NCBI RefSeq assembly: GCF_030540875.1
Contig: NZ_JAUOEM010000001.1
Location: 930,001 to 994,000, forward strand
Length of the DNA: 64,000 bases
Reading direction: 5' to 3'
From: Flavivirga amylovorans
GTDB lineage: Bacteria > Bacteroidota > Bacteroidia > Flavobacteriales > Flavobacteriaceae
Positions 17,231-25,748 of this stretch are shown piece by piece. A program made the translations under genes and the position numbers. The stretch's first letter is position 1; each line of letters opens with the position of its first letter. The notes under the pieces are model-generated. The model was not told the origin of the DNA. It searched no databases and saw nothing but the letters and a program-made list of their open reading frames with translations.

Positions 17231-17515
17231 TTATAAAGGTTCTCTTAATTCATCTAAACATAAAAGTCCCCAGGCTCTAGAATACGCGGGATGATATATT
17301 CCTAGTTCATAATAGGTGCATTGCTGTCCCCAATTGTTAATTGAACAATGAGTCAGTAATGACGTAAATATTTGGTCGCATTCAGTGGGGTTAACTCTTT
17401 GGATAAATACATCATTAAATACATCATTTGGAGCAGGCTTAAAAGCGAAAGAGGCTACAATGGCCAGTACAAAAACAAAGGCAGGCAACACTTTTTTTAA
17501 AGATTGGCGTTTCAT
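17231..17515 (-). CDS. Small secreted four-cysteine peptide, DUF6520-like
   Basis: A 94-residue protein with a clear signal peptide: MKRQSLKKV, a hydrophobic core LPAFVFVLAIVASFAF (10-25), and KPAPN after it. The mature part has four cysteines (46, 57, 66, 86) and many aromatic residues, with no repeated pattern. The leader LPAFVFVLAI-AFA resembles the small Bacteroidetes proteins filed as DUF6520, which often sit beside MauE-like genes. Function is unknown; a secreted disulfide-stabilised peptide is the simplest reading. It is the first gene of the three-gene minus-strand unit, with the MauE-like gene 259 bases downstream. Confidence 0.8.
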   Translation of the reverse strand: MKRQSLKKVLPAFVFVLAIVASFAFKPAPNDVFNDVFIQRVNPTECDQIFTSLLTHCSINNWGQQCTYYELGIYHPAYSRAWGLLCLDELREPL

Positions 17516-18208
17516 AAAATAAATATTTAAAAATTAATGACCTACTCGTTTTTACAGGTTTTCGGTCTTACCCCTGATTGTACAGTATATCTTTGTCTCG
17601 AAATTTATTTTTCGTGAGTCCAATTCAGGCGTAGTTTTGAAGGGTATAATGATTTTTAAAACAATTTCAGTTTATATTGAAAACAATAAATCTTAATAAT
17701 TTATCTTGAGTGCTTGAGCAATTTTGGCTTTTTCTATACTTGGGCACTAACGTTAAATAACTTATTTTGATAGTATAAATTCCAATGAAGGTTACAGTTT
17801 TGATAGTAGAACAGTCTGGTTAGCTTGTCTATTTTAGTATGTTTACCCCAAAGGTTTATTTATATTATTTCAAACAAACCTAGAGCAAAAAACTTACCTT
17901 AAAAGGATGAAAACTTGTCTGAGAGGGATTAATGTATTTGAAAGGAGGCTGTTTTTGGATGATAAATAGGCTTAAAAGCATAGTATATTTATAGCAAGCC
18001 TAACAACCACGGCCTTAGCTTGGTAAACCGTAAGAAAGGAGTTTTTTGTTTTGTAAATGAATTTCGAAATTAGGAGTTCAGGAGGGGGTTAATCGAAAAG
18101 AATTCCTCGAGGCTTTCTGTTGAACTTGTTATTTTCGTGAACCTGACTGTCTGAAGGCAGGAATGGAAATTTTATTTAATTTTGTTATAAACGAAAGCGT
18201 AATTAGTA
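17516..18208. other. Long non-coding stretch between the peptide gene and rlmH
   Basis: Nearly 700 bases with no supported gene on either strand. The left part must hold the promoter of the peptide gene, but no TAnnTTTG box is evident. Near 18130-18160 lies a degenerate REP-like piece (gaaggcaggaatgg). Stretches such as gcaagcctaacaacc are more GC-rich than usual here and may be remnants of lost genes. Confidence 0.5.
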
Positions 18209-18682
18209 TTATCTATGATGATAAGGTTCATTCTTTAAGATTGTAAACCCTCTATACAATTGTTCGATAATAAATAAACGTACCATTTGATGGGAAAATG
18301 TCATTTTAGATAATGATATTTTTCCATTTGATTTATTATAAACATCTTGTGAGAACCCGTAAGGACCACCTATTGCAAAAACCAACTGTTTAATACCTGA
18401 GTTCATATGCTTTTGTAAGTAACTGGAAAAACCAACAGAATCTAATTGTTTTCCGTTTTCATCTAGTAAAATTAAACAATCAGTGGGGCTAAGTTTACTT
18501 ATAATAAGGTCTCCCTCTTTTTGCTTTTGTTGTTCTTCACTTAAATTTTTAACGTTTTTAATGTCTGGAATAATTTCTAGCGAAAACTTAATATAAAAAC
18601 CTAAACGTCTTGTATATTCATTAATTAACGACTGAAGTTCCTTATTATCAGTCTTGCCAATGGCGAGAAGTTTTATAGTCAT
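18209..18682 (-). CDS. rlmH: 23S rRNA (pseudouridine1915-N3)-methyltransferase
   Basis: A 157-residue SPOUT methyltransferase that methylates pseudouridine 1915 in helix 69 of 23S rRNA. Family motifs: the start MTIKLLAIGKTDNKELQ, LILLDENGKQLDS, the SAM-binding knot LVFAIGGPYGFSQDVY, the SLSKMTFSHQMVRLFIIEQLYRG block and the C-terminal PYHHR. Length is normal. It is transcribed divergently from nadC; a TAATTTTG -7-like box lies only five bases upstream of the ATG, which would give a nearly leaderless transcript. Confidence 0.97.
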   Translation of the reverse strand: MTIKLLAIGKTDNKELQSLINEYTRRLGFYIKFSLEIIPDIKNVKNLSEEQQKQKEGDLIISKLSPTDCLILLDENGKQLDSVGFSSYLQKHMNSGIKQLVFAIGGPYGFSQDVYNKSNGKISLSKMTFSHQMVRLFIIEQLYRGFTILKNEPYHHR

Positions 18683-18783
18683 AAAAGCAAAATTACTATT
18701 TAGTATTTATGAAAAATACATTTAAAGATGAAAAAAAATAAAAATTTCATAAATGTAAAATTTAATTTAGTAAATCAATTTCT

Positions 18784-18791
18784 TATTTTTG
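18784..18791 (+). promoter_or_regulatory. -7 box for nadC
   Basis: TATTTTTG matches TAnnTTTG exactly and lies 23 bases before the ATG at 18815. It falls inside the longer open frame that begins at 18728, which argues that the earlier ATG is not used. Confidence 0.5.
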
Positions 18792-18814
18792 TTGCAAACG
18801 GACTAATATTAAAT

Positions 18815-19675
18815 ATGATAACACAAGAGCAATTCGATACGGAAGTCAAAATGATAATTTCAAACGCTATAAGGGAAGATGTGGGAGATGGTGATCATAG
18901 TTCTTTAGCCTGTATTCCAGATAATGCTAAGGGTAGAGCAAAGATTTTAGTTAAAGATAAAGGCGTTATCGGTGGTGTTAATTTTGCTAAAAAAGTATTT
19001 GCTTACGTTGACAAGAACTTAAAGTTAGATGTAAGAATTGAAGATGGTACAGAAGTTACCTATGGAGATGTGGTGATGTTTATTGAAGGGTCTTCTCAAT
19101 CTATTTTAAAAGCAGAACGAACGGTACTAAACGCTATGCAACGTATGAGTGCGATAGCTACAAAAACAAGAATGTTTGTTAACTTATTAAAAGGGACTAA
19201 CACTAAAATTTTAGACACTCGTAAAACAACACCGGGAATCCGTGTATTGGAAAAATGGGCAGTCGTTATTGGAGGTGGAGAAAATCACAGATTTGCATTG
19301 TATGATATGATCATGCTTAAAGATAATCATATTGATTTTGCAGGTGGTATTACAAAAGCCATTGAAATGACTAAGGTGTATTTAAGGGAAACCAACAAAG
19401 ATTTAAAAATTATGGTGGAAGCCAGAAATTTATTCGAGGTTGAAGAAATATTAAAAATCGATGGTATTTATAGAATTTTGCTTGATAACTTTGACTATGA
19501 GGATACAAGAAAAGCTGTAAAAATGATTGGTAATAAATGTCTTACGGAGTCTTCTGGTAACATAAATGAAACCACGATTAGGCACTATGCAGAATGTGGC
19601 GTAAATTATATTTCGTGTGGTGCTTTAACACACTCTGTTCATAATATGGATTTAAGTTTAAAAGCTGTAAATTAG
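18815..19675 (+). CDS. nadC: Nicotinate-nucleotide pyrophosphorylase (carboxylating)
   Basis: Converts quinolinate and PRPP to nicotinate mononucleotide in de novo NAD synthesis. Visible motifs: EDVGDGDHSS near the start, AERTVLNAMQRMSAIATKT, TRKTTPGIRVLEKWAVVIGGGENHR (the core of the active site) and MLKDNHIDFAGG. I start at the ATG at 18815 (MITQEQFD), not 18728, because the family begins at this helix, the extra 29 residues look like translated AT-rich DNA, and a -7 promoter box lies inside the extension. This gives 286 residues, a normal length. Confidence 0.96.
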   Translation: MITQEQFDTEVKMIISNAIREDVGDGDHSSLACIPDNAKGRAKILVKDKGVIGGVNFAKKVFAYVDKNLKLDVRIEDGTEVTYGDVVMFIEGSSQSILKAERTVLNAMQRMSAIATKTRMFVNLLKGTNTKILDTRKTTPGIRVLEKWAVVIGGGENHRFALYDMIMLKDNHIDFAGGITKAIEMTKVYLRETNKDLKIMVEARNLFEVEEILKIDGIYRILLDNFDYEDTRKAVKMIGNKCLTESSGNINETTIRHYAECGVNYISCGALTHSVHNMDLSLKAVN

Positions 19676-19746
19676 TTTTTATTACTTTCAAATTAGTTTA
19701 GGGTTTGTGCTTTAAGCAATAAACTTTAAACCTGTAAACTAAATGA

Positions 19747-20688
19747 ATGAGCAAGCCCATTGAAGACAAACTTGATAAGATTCCAGTAATAAATGTCTTG
19801 GTTCGAGTTTTCAAAAAACTAAAATTACCTGGTCTTGAAGGGTTGTCGTTTTACGATTTATTAGAACTTTATATTACAGGTATTGTACGTGGTGCTTTAA
19901 CTACCCGTGCAAGTGCGATTGCTTTTAGTTTCTTTATGGCACTGTTTCCTTTTTTATTATTCGTATTAATTATTATTCCATATGTACCTATTGATGATTT
20001 TAAAATCGAGTTTTTAACCTTTTTGGAATCTTTTTTACCACCAAATACGTCCGAATTTTTCTTTGAAAACATCTTTGAAAACATAGACCAATCGCAACGA
20101 GGTGGGCTATTGTCATCGGTTTTTGTATTATCGATTGCTTTGATGGCTAATGGCGTGAATGCTGTGTTTTCTGGTTTTGAAAATTCATACCACCAGCAAT
20201 TAAATCGTAATTTTTTTAAGCAATACTTGTATGCACTAAGCATCGCATTAATACTAGCGTTTTTACTTATTGTTACCATAGCAGTTTTAGGATATTTTCA
20301 AATATATGTGGTACAGGAGTTATTTTCTGTTTTAGAAAATAAAGGCTATCAGGTCCAAAGCCAAAATGTATTGTGGACAGATATTGCTAAATATGCATTC
20401 TTTGTACTTATGGTATATCTAGCCACAGCTACTTTATATTATTTTGGTACTCAAGAAGGAAGGCATTCTAAATTCTTTTCTATAGGCGCATTATTTACAA
20501 CCTTGCTCATTATTTTATCGTCCTATTTATTTGGGCTTTATATTGAGAATTTTGGACAGTACAATAAGCTATACGGTTCCATTGGAGCCTTATTAATTTT
20601 GTTATTTTATTTGTGGCTTAATGCCAATATTTTATTGCTAGGCTACGAATTAAATGCCTCTCTGAATAAATTACGTAAACAATGTTGA
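19747..20688 (+). CDS. YihY/BrkB-family inner-membrane protein
   Basis: A 313-residue protein with about six membrane helices and the YihY family pattern: TTRASAIAFSFFMALFPFLLF near 55-75, a central NGVNAVFSGFENSYHQ segment, and the final YGSIGALLILLFYLWLNANILLLGYELNA. Older annotations call this family ribonuclease BN, which is wrong; the role is unknown, with some members linked to transport. It overlaps the DUF2147 gene by seven bases, so they are co-transcribed. Confidence 0.92.
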   Translation: MSKPIEDKLDKIPVINVLVRVFKKLKLPGLEGLSFYDLLELYITGIVRGALTTRASAIAFSFFMALFPFLLFVLIIIPYVPIDDFKIEFLTFLESFLPPNTSEFFFENIFENIDQSQRGGLLSSVFVLSIALMANGVNAVFSGFENSYHQQLNRNFFKQYLYALSIALILAFLLIVTIAVLGYFQIYVVQELFSVLENKGYQVQSQNVLWTDIAKYAFFVLMVYLATATLYYFGTQEGRHSKFFSIGALFTTLLIILSSYLFGLYIENFGQYNKLYGSIGALLILLFYLWLNANILLLGYELNASLNKLRKQC

Positions 20689-21113
20689 TGTTAAAAAGAG
20701 GAGTTCTATTTTTTTGCTGTTTTGTTAGTGTGTGTGGATTTTCACAAGATATTTTTGGGAAATGGAAAACCATAGATGATAAAACTGAAGCAGCAAAGTC
20801 TGTAGTAGAGATTTATAAGGAAAATGGTAAAGTTTTTGGTAAAATAGTAGATATCTTAAATCCAGATAAAAAAGATGCTTTATGTACAAAATGTGTAGAT
20901 GAAGAAAAGAATACACCTATTTTAGGACTGGTTTTAATTAAGAATATGAAACCTGATGGGGAATACTATAAAAACGGAACCATATTTGATCCAGAGAAAG
21001 GAAAGAAATATGACTGTAGTCTAAAACTAACTAATAACCCTAATATATTGCAGGTAAGAGGGTATATTGCCTTTTTTTACGCAACTCAATATTGGGAGCG
21101 CGTTAATGAATAA
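20682..21113 (+). CDS. DUF2147 secreted protein
   Basis: A 143-residue protein with a signal peptide (MLMLKRGVLFFCCFVSVCGFSQ) followed by the DUF2147 pattern IFGKWKTIDDKT, VVEIYKENGKVFGKIV, CTKCVDEEKNTPILGLVLIKNM and LQVRGYIAFFYATQYWERV. The family is a lipocalin-like periplasmic fold of unknown function. The start at 20682 overlaps the yihY-type stop; an ATG two codons later is equally possible. Confidence 0.9.
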   Translation: MLMLKRGVLFFCCFVSVCGFSQDIFGKWKTIDDKTEAAKSVVEIYKENGKVFGKIVDILNPDKKDALCTKCVDEEKNTPILGLVLIKNMKPDGEYYKNGTIFDPEKGKKYDCSLKLTNNPNILQVRGYIAFFYATQYWERVNE

Positions 21114-21132
21114 CTAAAAAAGATACATTTCT

Positions 21133-23586
21133 TTGAACTTTTTTATAGATGTTATAATTCCTGTGCCGCTTAAAAAGTTATTTACTTATAGCGTAACAGC
21201 ATCTGAAGCTGATTTTTTAAAAGTTGGTATGCGAGTGGCTGTGCCTTTTGGGAAATCTAAAATTTATACAGGAATAGTTTATAAAATACATCAAGAAGCA
21301 CCCACAGCTTACGAAGCAAAAGACATTCAACAAATTTTAGATGATTCTCCTATTGTAAATGAAAAGCAATTAAAATTGTGGCAATGGATTTCTAATTATT
21401 ATATGTGTACCTTGGGAGATGCCATGCGAGCTGCTTTGCCTAGTGCGTTTATTTTAGAAAGTGAAACGGTTATCTTAAAAAACAATACGAAGAATATTGA
21501 TGAAGGTATATTGAAAGATGATGAGTTTTTGGTTTACGAGGCATTACACCATCAATCATCTTTAAAAATTCATGATATTTCTAATATCCTGGATAAAAAG
21601 AATGTCTTACCAGTTATTAAGCGATTAATTGAAAAGGACGCTATTTCTGTTGAAGAAGAAGTCTATGAAAAATATAAACCTAAATTGGTTCGTTATGTAA
21701 AATTGCATACAAGTTTTTCTTCAGAAACGGCGCTTCAAAAATTATTAGAAGATTTAAATAGAGCTCCAAAGCAGCATCAAGTCATTTTAACCTTATTTTC
21801 TATTTCGGCGACAACAAAAAAGCCTGTAAAAGTTTCAGATTTATCTACAGAAAGTGGGGCATCGACTGCCATCATAAAGTCATTGATAAATAAAGGTGTT
21901 TTAGAAGAGTATTATATTCAAACAGATCGCGTTCAGTATTCTGGAGATGAAAATGAGGCTACTAAACATCTTAATGAGTATCAAGAAACTGCTCTTAAAG
22001 AAATAAAGGATTCGTTTACCAAACATGCGGTTACATTACTACATGGTGTAACGTCTTCTGGTAAAACCGAAGTATATGTTAAGTTAATTGAAGACGTTTT
22101 AAACCAAGGGAAACAAGTACTCTATTTATTACCGGAAATAGCATTAACAACCCAATTAATTACACGATTACAGAATTATTTTGGAGAACAGGTAGCAGTT
22201 TTTCATTCTAAATATTCATCTCACGAACGTGTTGAGGTGTGGAATCATGTTTTAAATCATTCCGTAAAAGCGAAAATAGTATTAGGAGCACGATCTTCTA
22301 TCTTTTTACCATTTGATAATTTAGGACTCATAGTTGTTGATGAAGAGCATGAGCAATCTTTTAAGCAATTTGATCCAGCACCACGCTATCATGCACGAGA
22401 TACAGCTGTTGTATTAGCGAATATGCATGAAGCAAAAATACTTTTAGGCTCTGCGACGCCCAGTTTAGAAAGTTATTTTAATGCCAAACAAAATAAGTAT
22501 GGTTTTGTAGAAATAACCAAGCGATACAATGATGTTTTAATGCCAGATATAGAGCTGGTTGATATTAAGGATAAGTTCAAGAAAAAGTTAATGAAAGGGC
22601 ATTTTAGCGATCGACTTATCGAAGAAATGACCGAAACTTTAAATGAAGGACATCAAATCATATTATTTCAAAACCGACGTGGATTTTCTCCCATTGTAGA
22701 GTGTAATACTTGTGGTAATTCGCCTCAATGCCCTAATTGTGATGTGAGTTTAACCTATCACCAATATAGAAATCAATTACGTTGTCATTATTGTGGCTAT
22801 AATTCAGTGATGATTAAAGATTGCATGGCTTGTGGTAGTTCCGAATTAGATAATAAGGGCTTTGGTACCGAGCAAATTGAAGAAGAAGTAAAACTGCTAT
22901 TCCCAGATTATAAGGTGGCAAGAATGGACTTAGATACTACACGGGGAAAATACGGTTATGAAAAGATAATTACAGCTTTAGAGCAACAAGAAATAGATAT
23001 TTTAGTAGGAACACAAATGTTAACCAAAGGCTTAGATTTTAGAAATGTGAAGTTAGTAGGTATCATGAACGCTGATAATATGCTTAATTTTCCAGATTTT
23101 AGAGCCCATGAGCGTAGCTTTCAACTCATGCTACAAGTGTCGGGTAGGGCAGGACGTACAGATGAAAGAGGTAAGGTGTTAATACAAACATACAATCCAT
23201 ATCATAATATTTTACAACAAGTATCTACCAATAATTATATCGAGATGTTTAATGAGCAAATGAACGATCGTTATAATTATAAATACCCGCCTATTTACAA
23301 ACAAATAAAAATTACTTTAAAACATAAAGATTATAATAGGGTCGATTCGGCTTCTATTTGGTTGGCAAAGTCTTTAAAGCAGTTTTTTAAAGATCATGTC
23401 TTAGGCCCGGAATCACCGCCAATTTCTAGAATAAGAAATCAGTTTCATAAAAACATTCTCATTAAGATTCCAAAAGAACATTCGTTATCAAAAACAAAAA
23501 AAGCTATCATTAAAGTAAATAATAGCTTTTCAAGTATAAAAGATTTTCGGTCGGTTAAAATAATTTTAAATGTCGATAACTTTTAA
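21133..23586 (+). CDS. priA: Primosomal replication helicase PriA
   Basis: An 817-residue 3'-5' helicase that reloads the replisome at stalled forks. N-terminal DNA-binding part, Walker A GVTSSGKTE near 300, DEEH box in LIVVDEEHEQSF, the LGSATPSLES motif, eight zinc-binding cysteines in the stretch beginning CNTCGNSPQCPNCD and ending CMACGS, and helicase motifs V-VI (GTQMLTKGLDFRNV; QVSGRAGRTDERGKV). The start codon appears to be TTG at 21133, which places the protein at its normal start, FFIDVIIPVPL. Confidence 0.96.
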   Translation: MNFFIDVIIPVPLKKLFTYSVTASEADFLKVGMRVAVPFGKSKIYTGIVYKIHQEAPTAYEAKDIQQILDDSPIVNEKQLKLWQWISNYYMCTLGDAMRAALPSAFILESETVILKNNTKNIDEGILKDDEFLVYEALHHQSSLKIHDISNILDKKNVLPVIKRLIEKDAISVEEEVYEKYKPKLVRYVKLHTSFSSETALQKLLEDLNRAPKQHQVILTLFSISATTKKPVKVSDLSTESGASTAIIKSLINKGVLEEYYIQTDRVQYSGDENEATKHLNEYQETALKEIKDSFTKHAVTLLHGVTSSGKTEVYVKLIEDVLNQGKQVLYLLPEIALTTQLITRLQNYFGEQVAVFHSKYSSHERVEVWNHVLNHSVKAKIVLGARSSIFLPFDNLGLIVVDEEHEQSFKQFDPAPRYHARDTAVVLANMHEAKILLGSATPSLESYFNAKQNKYGFVEITKRYNDVLMPDIELVDIKDKFKKKLMKGHFSDRLIEEMTETLNEGHQIILFQNRRGFSPIVECNTCGNSPQCPNCDVSLTYHQYRNQLRCHYCGYNSVMIKDCMACGSSELDNKGFGTEQIEEEVKLLFPDYKVARMDLDTTRGKYGYEKIITALEQQEIDILVGTQMLTKGLDFRNVKLVGIMNADNMLNFPDFRAHERSFQLMLQVSGRAGRTDERGKVLIQTYNPYHNILQQVSTNNYIEMFNEQMNDRYNYKYPPIYKQIKITLKHKDYNRVDSASIWLAKSLKQFFKDHVLGPESPPISRIRNQFHKNILIKIPKEHSLSKTKKAIIKVNNSFSSIKDFRSVKIILNVDNF

Positions 23587-23621
23587 TTAATTCGGTTTGT
23601 GGTTAGGTTAGTTAGTAGGTC

Positions 23622-24317
23622 TTAAATATTATTTAAAGCGTCAACTAACTGAGTTTTTTTATTTCTACTTAAAGGAATTTCATAAGCCCCAACTTCAACA
23701 TTTTTACTGTTAAATCTGTCAATTTTATCAAGATTAACAATGTATGATTTGTGGATTCTTAAAAATTTACCTTCAGGCAATTCAGCTTCGAAAGATTTCA
23801 TAGTAGATAATACTACTAAGCTGGTTTCTTCTGTAACTAGTTTTACATAATCACCAAGAGCTTCAATCCATTTAATATCTTTAATGTAAACTTTACGTTT
23901 TTTAAGATTACTCTTTACAAAAATATGTTCACCTTCTTCTTCATTGAAGTCTAAGGTCAATCTGTGTTGCTCTAAAGCTTTATCTACAGAGGTGTTAAAA
24001 CGTTCTCTTGTAATTGGTTTATGTAAATAATCGGTAGCATCGTAATTAAACGCTTTAAAAGCATATTCGGTTTTACCGGTTACAAAAATAATTTGAGGTT
24101 TGTTGTTTAATACGTCTAAAAGTTCAAATCCATTTAACACTGGCATTTCAATGTCTAAAAAAATTAAATCTACTTGATGCGTATTTAAACCATTTTTAGT
24201 TTCTAAGGCACTACTATACTCCGCTATTAAATTAAGTGATGGATGATTTTCTACCAACTTAACAATAGACAGGCGTTGTATTGCCGAATCGTCTACTACT
24301 ACACAGTTTAATGTCAT
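23622..24317 (-). CDS. LytTR-family response regulator
   Basis: A 231-residue two-component regulator: receiver domain with Asp9-Asp10 and the phosphoacceptor Asp55 (LIFLDIEMPVLNGFELL), conserved FVTGKTEYAFKAFNYDATDYLHKP, then a LytTR DNA-binding domain (IFVKSNLKKRKVYIKDIKWI, GDYVKLVT, FLRIHKSYIVNLDKID). It is transcribed away from the ribosomal protein genes. Its partner histidine kinase is not in the window, which is common for this class in flavobacteria. Confidence 0.95.
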   Translation of the reverse strand: MTLNCVVVDDSAIQRLSIVKLVENHPSLNLIAEYSSALETKNGLNTHQVDLIFLDIEMPVLNGFELLDVLNNKPQIIFVTGKTEYAFKAFNYDATDYLHKPITRERFNTSVDKALEQHRLTLDFNEEEGEHIFVKSNLKKRKVYIKDIKWIEALGDYVKLVTEETSLVVLSTMKSFEAELPEGKFLRIHKSYIVNLDKIDRFNSKNVEVGAYEIPLSRNKKTQLVDALNNI

Positions 24318-24452
24318 AACATTTTATATTATTTCGGTTAAGATATCGACAATAGTACAAAAAATTCGGCTAAAAACCAAAAATCATCGTTAAAGCGTTC
24401 ATTTTAACATAATTTTAACAATATTATGTTAAGATATATTATGATGGAATTA

Positions 24453-24486
24453 TTGTTGTTTTATATGTATATATTAACTATTTTTG
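24453..24486 (+). promoter_or_regulatory. Promoter of the rpsF-rpsR-rplI operon
   Basis: A TAttTTTG -7 box at 24479-24486 follows a TTGTTG element at 24453-24458 with a 20-base spacer, close to the Bacteroidetes consensus. It lies 32 bases upstream of the rpsF ATG. Confidence 0.65.
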
Positions 24487-24518
24487 CACCCAATTTTTAA
24501 CAATAAAAATAGATTTTT

Positions 24519-24857
24519 ATGAATCATTATGAAACTGTTTTCATCTTAAATCCCGTTTTATCTGAAGATCAGATAAAGGAAACAGTAAAGAAATACGAAG
24601 ATTTTCTTGTTTCTAACGGCGCTAAGATGATAGCTAAAGAAGATTGGGGGCTTAAAAAATTAGCTTACCCAATTCAAAACAAGAAAAGTGGTTTCTATCA
24701 CTTATTTGAGTACACTGTACCAGGAGAGGTTATTAATCCTTTAGAAGTAGAGTTTAGACGTGACGAGCGTTTTATGCGTTACTTAACAGTAGCATTAGAC
24801 AAACATGCTATTTCATGGGCAGAGAGAAGAAGAGTTAAACTTAAACAAAAAGCTTAA
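24519..24857 (+). CDS. rpsF: 30S ribosomal protein S6
   Basis: A 112-residue ribosomal protein with the S6 pattern [39 protein letters not shown] and the end strand [15 protein letters not shown]6 binds S18 in the 30S platform, and its gene is followed two bases later by rpsR. Length is normal for Bacteroidetes. Confidence 0.98.
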   Translation: MNHYETVFILNPVLSEDQIKETVKKYEDFLVSNGAKMIAKEDWGLKKLAYPIQNKKSGFYHLFEYTVPGEVINPLEVEFRRDERFMRYLTVALDKHAISWAERRRVKLKQKA

Positions 24858-24859
24858 TT

Positions 24860-25156
24860 ATGTCATCGATAGAACAACAATCAAAAGGAAAAAAAGACGG
24901 AGAAATTAGATATTTAACGCCGTTAAATATTGAGACAAACAAACAAAAGAAATACTGTCGTTTCAAAAAATCTGGTATTAAATACATAGATTATAAAGAT
25001 CCTGATTTCTTATTAAAGTTTGTAAACGAGCAAGGTAAAATTTTACCAAGACGTTTAACTGGAACTTCGTTAAAATATCAAAGAAAAGTATCTGTAGCTG
25101 TAAAAAGAGCACGTCACTTAGCTTTAATGCCATACGTAGCAGATTTATTAAAATAA
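24860..25156 (+). CDS. rpsR: 30S ribosomal protein S18
   Basis: A 98-residue protein with the S18 core [36 protein letters not shown] and [27 protein letters not shown]. It is the middle gene of the S6-S18-L9 operon. Confidence 0.98.
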   Translation: MSSIEQQSKGKKDGEIRYLTPLNIETNKQKKYCRFKKSGIKYIDYKDPDFLLKFVNEQGKILPRRLTGTSLKYQRKVSVAVKRARHLALMPYVADLLK

Positions 25157-25172
25157 AATACCGATAACAACA

Positions 25173-25619
25173 ATGGAACTTATATTAAAACAAGACGTTG
25201 AAAATTTAGGATTTAAAGACGATGTTGTAACAGTTAAGAACGGTTATGGTAGAAATTTTTTAATTCCTCAAGGACAAGCTATACTTGCGACTTCTTCTGC
25301 TAAAAAAGTGTTAGCAGAAAACTTAAAGCAAAGAGCTTTTAAAGAGAAGAAAATAGTTGACGATGCGAATAAAATTGCTGAAGCTTTAAAAGCATTAGAG
25401 ATTAAAATAGCTGCAAAAGTTGGTACTGGAGACAAATTATTTGGTTCTGTGAATAATATTAATGTCGCTGAAGCGCTTGAAAAAGAAGGTCAGACTATTG
25501 ATAAAAAATTCATAACAGTAACAACTATTAAACGTACAGGAAAATACAATGCTACTATACGTTTACACAGAGAAGTATCTGTAGATTTAGCTTTTGAAGT
25601 TATTGCACAAGCAAAATAA
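25173..25619 (+). CDS. rplI: 50S ribosomal protein L9
   Basis: A 148-residue protein. The N-terminal domain carries MELILKQDVENLGFKDDVVTVKNGYGRNFLIPQG, the L9 signature, followed by a connecting helix and the C-terminal rRNA-binding domain (GDKLFGSVNNINVAEALEKEG). Last gene of its operon, followed by a terminator at 25658-25688. Confidence 0.98.
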   Translation: MELILKQDVENLGFKDDVVTVKNGYGRNFLIPQGQAILATSSAKKVLAENLKQRAFKEKKIVDDANKIAEALKALEIKIAAKVGTGDKLFGSVNNINVAEALEKEGQTIDKKFITVTTIKRTGKYNATIRLHREVSVDLAFEVIAQAK

Positions 25620-25657
25620 ACTATTAACAATTAGTTAATAAAGCTTTAAAATATTGT

Positions 25658-25688
25658 AAAGCCATTCAAAATGAATGGCTTTTTTTTG
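25658..25688 (+). terminator. Terminator of the ribosomal protein operon
   Basis: Stem aaagccattc / gaatggcttt with a five-base loop, followed by eight T. A canonical intrinsic terminator 38 bases past the rplI stop. Confidence 0.9.
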
Positions 25689-25690
25689 TT

Positions 25691-25698
25691 TATTTTTG
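25691..25698 (+). promoter_or_regulatory. -7 box upstream of the Oar-like receptor gene
   Basis: TATTTTTG matches TAnnTTTG and lies 50 bases before the receptor ATG, directly behind the terminator T tract. No -33 element at the right distance is clear. Confidence 0.4.
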
Positions 25699-25748
25699 TC
25701 AGAATAAATACTATGCATGCATAGTTGACTAACTTAAAATAAACTCAA

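Noticed and set aside
17516-18208. Possible small RNA or remnant gene in the 700-base gap
   Set aside because: No hairpin with T tract, no open frame with a family pattern and no promoter box could be supported.
18728-18814. N-terminal extension of nadC by 29 residues
   Set aside because: The extension is AT-rich translation with no homologue pattern and contains the TATTTTTG promoter box.
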